A stretch of DNA of 8,258 bases from Comamonas sp. lk. GTDB lineage: Bacteria > Pseudomonadota > Gammaproteobacteria > Burkholderiales > Burkholderiaceae_C. Of the stretch, positions 6,110 through 8,258 are shown piece by piece (positions within the stretch are counted from its first letter, which is position 1; every line of letters starts with the position of its first letter). Both the position numbers and the translations under genes were made by a program. Under the pieces are notes generated by a model. That model was given only the letters and a program-made list of their open reading frames with translations, made no database searches and was not told the DNA's origin. The DNA lies in the NCBI GenBank assembly GCA_945875225.1, contig CAMCJY010000071.1, positions 1-8,258 of the forward strand. Reading direction: 5' to 3'.

Positions 6110-6127
6110 CCCAGCCGCGCAACTTCT

Positions 6128-7180
6128 ATGACCCATTCGCCCCCGCCCGCCGTCAGCCCTTTGTCCTATAAATCGGCCGGTGTGGACATCGACGCCGGCG
6201 ATGCCCTGATCGATCGCATCAAACCGCTGGCGCGCAAAACCATGCGCGAAGGTGTGTTGGCGGGCATAGGCGGCTTTGGCGCCTTGTTTGAGGTGCCCAA
6301 GCGCTACCAAGAACCGGTGCTGGTCAGCGGCACCGACGGCGTAGGCACCAAGCTGAAACTGGCTTTTGAATGGAATATGCACGACACCGTGGGTATCGAC
6401 CTGGTGGCCATGAGCGTGAACGATGTGCTGGTGCAAGGCGCCGAGCCCCTGTTTTTTCTGGACTACTTTGCCTGCGGCAAGTTGGATGTGGTCACGGCGG
6501 CTGCCGTCATTGGCGGCATTGCCAAGGGCTGCGAGCTGTCGGGCTGTGCCCTGATCGGCGGCGAAACCGCCGAAATGCCGGGCATGTACCCCGCGGGCGA
6601 ATACGACCTGGCCGGGTTTGCGGTGGGCGCAGTAGAAAAATCCAAAATCCTGAGCGGCGCCGATGTCAAACCCGGCGACATCGTACTGGGCCTGGCTTCC
6701 AGCGGTGTGCATTCCAATGGTTTTAGTCTGGTACGCAAATGCATCGAACGGGCAGGCGAACAATTGCCGGCCACGCTCGATGGCAAGCCGTTCAAACAAG
6801 CCTTGATGGAGCCGACCCGGCTCTATGTGAAAAATGTTTTAGCCGCGCTGGCGGCGCACCCGATCAAGGCGCTGGCGCACATTACCGGCGGCGGCTTGCT
6901 GGAAAACATTCCGCGCGTGCTGCCTGAGGACTGCGCGGCCCAGTTGGTAAAAGGCAGCTGGCCGCAAACCGAGTTATTTGCCTGGTTGCAAGCCACCGCA
7001 GGCATTGACGATGCGGAGATGAACCGCACCTTTAACAACGGCATCGGCATGGTGGTGGTTATAGCCCCTACGCATGCCGCCGCCTGCGCCCAAACCCTGC
7101 GCGATGCAGGCGAAGCGGTGTATGCCATCGGGACGATAGCGCAGGCCCAAGCGGGGGCAGCAAAGGTGACGGTGCGCTAA
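6128..7180 (+). CDS. purM: Phosphoribosylformylglycinamidine cyclo-ligase (AIR synthetase)
   Basis: A full-length 350-residue PurM. It uses ATP to close FGAM to 5-aminoimidazole ribonucleotide, the fifth step of de novo purine synthesis, as a cytosolic dimer. Family landmarks seen: LSYKSAGVDIDAGDALIDRI (12-31), GGFGALFEV (48-56), the phosphate/nucleotide loop SGTDGVGTKLKLA (67-79), GIDLVAMSVNDVLVQGAEPL (89-108), GGETAEMPGMY (144-154), DLAGFAVGAVEK (160-171), GLASSGVHSNGFSLVRK (188-204), ITGGGLLENIPRVLP (252-266) and FNNGIGMVVVI (302-312). ATG 6128 gives the expected N terminus but lacks a visible Shine-Dalgarno sequence. Upstream lies the palindrome-rich region shared with the divergent AI-2E gene. 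purN does not follow; instead a convergent ABC gene overlaps its end by 4 bp. No purine riboswitch or PurR box was recognised. Confidence 0.97.
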   Translation: MTHSPPPAVSPLSYKSAGVDIDAGDALIDRIKPLARKTMREGVLAGIGGFGALFEVPKRYQEPVLVSGTDGVGTKLKLAFEWNMHDTVGIDLVAMSVNDVLVQGAEPLFFLDYFACGKLDVVTAAAVIGGIAKGCELSGCALIGGETAEMPGMYPAGEYDLAGFAVGAVEKSKILSGADVKPGDIVLGLASSGVHSNGFSLVRKCIERAGEQLPATLDGKPFKQALMEPTRLYVKNVLAALAAHPIKALAHITGGGLLENIPRVLPEDCAAQLVKGSWPQTELFAWLQATAGIDDAEMNRTFNNGIGMVVVIAPTHAAACAQTLRDAGEAVYAIGTIAQAQAGAAKVTVR

Positions 7181-8166
7181 GGCGCTATACAAGCGTGGCT
7201 GTGCCCATCCACATCGGTTTGAACTGGCGGAACGTGGCGGGCGCACTGGTCCTGTGCAATAGGGCAACGCGTGCGAAAAACACAGCCCGAAGGCGGATTC
7301 AAAGGTGAAGGCAATTCGCCCGCCAATAATTGCCGAGAACGGTTGCGCTCGATTTCGGGGTCCAAAATGGGAATGGCCGAAAGCAGCGCACGAGAGTAGG
7401 GGTGGCGCGCGGCGCTGTACAGCGCTTCGCGGCTGGCGATTTCCATGGTACGGCCCAAATACATCACCATCACCCGCTGGCTGATATGGCGCACCACCGC
7501 CAAGTCATGCGCGATGAACAAGAGCGCCAGGCCTAGGTCTTTTTGCAGCTCGGCCAAAAGGTTCACAATTTGCGCCTGAATCGATACATCCAAGGCGGAA
7601 ACCGGCTCGTCGCACACCACCAGTTGGGGCTCCAAAATCAGGGCCCGCGCAATACCGATGCGCTGGCATTGGCCCCCGGAAAATTCATGCGGGTAGCGGT
7701 TGACTTGCTGCGCGGTCAGGCCCACCCTGTCCAGGAGCATGCGAACTTTTTGCGCTCTATCGCCAGCCGACACTTCGGGGCGGTGGATGCGCAGCGGCTC
7801 ACCAATAATCTGTCCCGCTGTCATGCGCGGGTTCAGGCTTGCCAGCGGGTCCTGAAACACCATTTGTATGTCTTTGCGCACAGCCATCCACTGCGCCTTG
7901 GAGGCGCCCACCATTTGTTTGCCATTCCACACTATGCTGCCCGCAGTAGCAGGATACAGATTGAGTAAAGCGCGCGCCAACGTGGACTTGCCGCAGCCGG
8001 ACTCGCCCACCACGCCCAAGGTTTGGCCTGCGTGCAAGTCAAAGGAAACGCCATCCACCGCTTTGACCTTTCCCCAGGGCGCCCACGGCCAGGCACCGGG
8101 CAGGCGCACCGGAAAATGCACTTGCAAATCCCGCACCTGTAACAAGGGCGGCTTGTGCTCAGCCAT
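7177..8166 (-). CDS. Oligopeptide/dipeptide ABC transporter ATPase, OppF/DppF type
   Basis: A 329-residue ATP-binding subunit of a peptide-family (Opp/Dpp) importer, peripheral on the inner face of the membrane. Seen: Walker A G54-ESGCGK60-ST; Q-loop Q105 in VFQDPLASLNPRMT; signature FSGGQCQR (162-169); Walker B LVVCDE187; D-loop SALD (190-193); switch H220 in FIAHD. Past about 230 it has the C-terminal extension of peptide-type ATPases, with HPYSRALLSAIP (255-266) and four cysteines C295, C301, C308 and C326. In a related DppD structure such cysteines hold a [4Fe-4S] cluster. The long N-terminal insert with WPWAPWG (26-32), between the first strand and KAVDGVSF, is typical of OppF/DppF. ATG 8166 has GAAGG 8 nt upstream and overlaps the end of the probable partner gene. 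Substrate could be peptides or another solute of this family, such as nickel or glutathione, so I give no symbol. Confidence 0.93.
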   Translation of the reverse strand: MAEHKPPLLQVRDLQVHFPVRLPGAWPWAPWGKVKAVDGVSFDLHAGQTLGVVGESGCGKSTLARALLNLYPATAGSIVWNGKQMVGASKAQWMAVRKDIQMVFQDPLASLNPRMTAGQIIGEPLRIHRPEVSAGDRAQKVRMLLDRVGLTAQQVNRYPHEFSGGQCQRIGIARALILEPQLVVCDEPVSALDVSIQAQIVNLLAELQKDLGLALLFIAHDLAVVRHISQRVMVMYLGRTMEIASREALYSAARHPYSRALLSAIPILDPEIERNRSRQLLAGELPSPLNPPSGCVFRTRCPIAQDQCARHVPPVQTDVDGHSHACIAP

Positions 8167-8258
8167 GCTTACCGCCTTCGCTGAGGCCGAACTTCACTAC
8201 CGCTGCCGATCGATGGCAAGCACGCCTGGCCGGATACTGCAGGCTCTGGTCCGCAGGG
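8159..8258 (-). CDS. Partial: probable C terminus of the partner OppD/DppD ATPase
   Basis: A frame open from the window edge to a TGA at 8161-8159 gives 32 residues, including QYPARRACHR. An A-C-H near the C terminus is the usual last cysteine motif of OppD/DppD-type ATPases, and such a gene normally precedes OppF/DppF. It would overlap the next gene by 8 bp (ATGGCTGA), a common arrangement. Two other frames are also open into this region, one ending in TAA 2 nt before ATG 8166 and one ending earlier in TAG, so the frame choice rests on the motif and context only. Confidence 0.45.
   Translation of the reverse strand, partial: PADQSLQYPARRACHRSAAVVKFGLSEGGKHG

Noticed and set aside
6018..6122. 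N-terminal extension of the AI-2E protein to 6122
   Set aside because: The extension is not hydrophobic or family-like, would cover the palindromes and come within a few bases of purM, and the TTG at 6017 has a good ribosome binding site.
6018..6127. Purine, ZTP or PurR-type control element before purM
   Set aside because: No conserved core of the purine or ZTP riboswitches and no match to the E. coli PurR operator could be seen; only unexplained palindromes.
6068..6799. Minus-strand open frame (243 codons) opposite purM
   Set aside because: It is antisense to highly conserved purM motifs, has composition-driven sequence, and would run into the divergent promoter region.

Overview
The window is a GC-rich, gene-dense chromosomal segment that looks like a betaproteobacterium, most probably Burkholderiales and perhaps Comamonadaceae. 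I infer this from the style of the proteins (a PcnB with a polybasic tail, a short Hda, a PurM of 350 residues) and from the gene order purM / AI-2E transporter / hda / HAD phosphatase / pcnB / folK, which I recall as conserved there. No database search was possible. No mobile element, CRISPR array, tRNA or rRNA was seen.

Layout: from 6017 down to about 103 seven genes run on the minus strand, in transcription order: an AI-2E/PerM-type membrane protein, hda, a HAD-IB phosphatase, pcnB, folK, an alpha/beta-hydrolase-fold protein and a small dual-CDGSH iron-sulfur protein. The first three are tightly packed (3-nt gap, then a 4-nt ATGA overlap). Later gaps are 52, 12, 49 and 82 nt. A hairpin with a T-run at 59-86 ends the series. 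Divergently, purM runs on the plus strand from 6128 to 7180. The 110-bp gap between purM and the AI-2E gene holds four consecutive inverted repeats, one of them framed by mirrored -10-like hexamers. purM meets, tail to tail with a 4-bp overlap, a minus-strand OppF/DppF-type ABC ATPase (7177-8166). Its start overlaps the 3' end of another frame (8159-8258), probably the partner OppD/DppD ATPase.

Function: the genes are mostly housekeeping. PurM makes AIR in purine synthesis, FolK makes the pterin pyrophosphate for folate (one-carbon units also feed purine synthesis), Hda switches off DnaA after replication starts, and PcnB adds poly(A) tails that promote RNA decay. The ABC ATPase would drive peptide import. 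The HAD phosphatase, AI-2E protein, alpha/beta-hydrolase and CDGSH protein have recognisable folds but unknown substrates.

I do not see a clear undescribed system. The points most worth a second look are the palindrome cluster between purM and the AI-2E gene, and the alpha/beta-hydrolase, whose usual catalytic histidine position is alanine.
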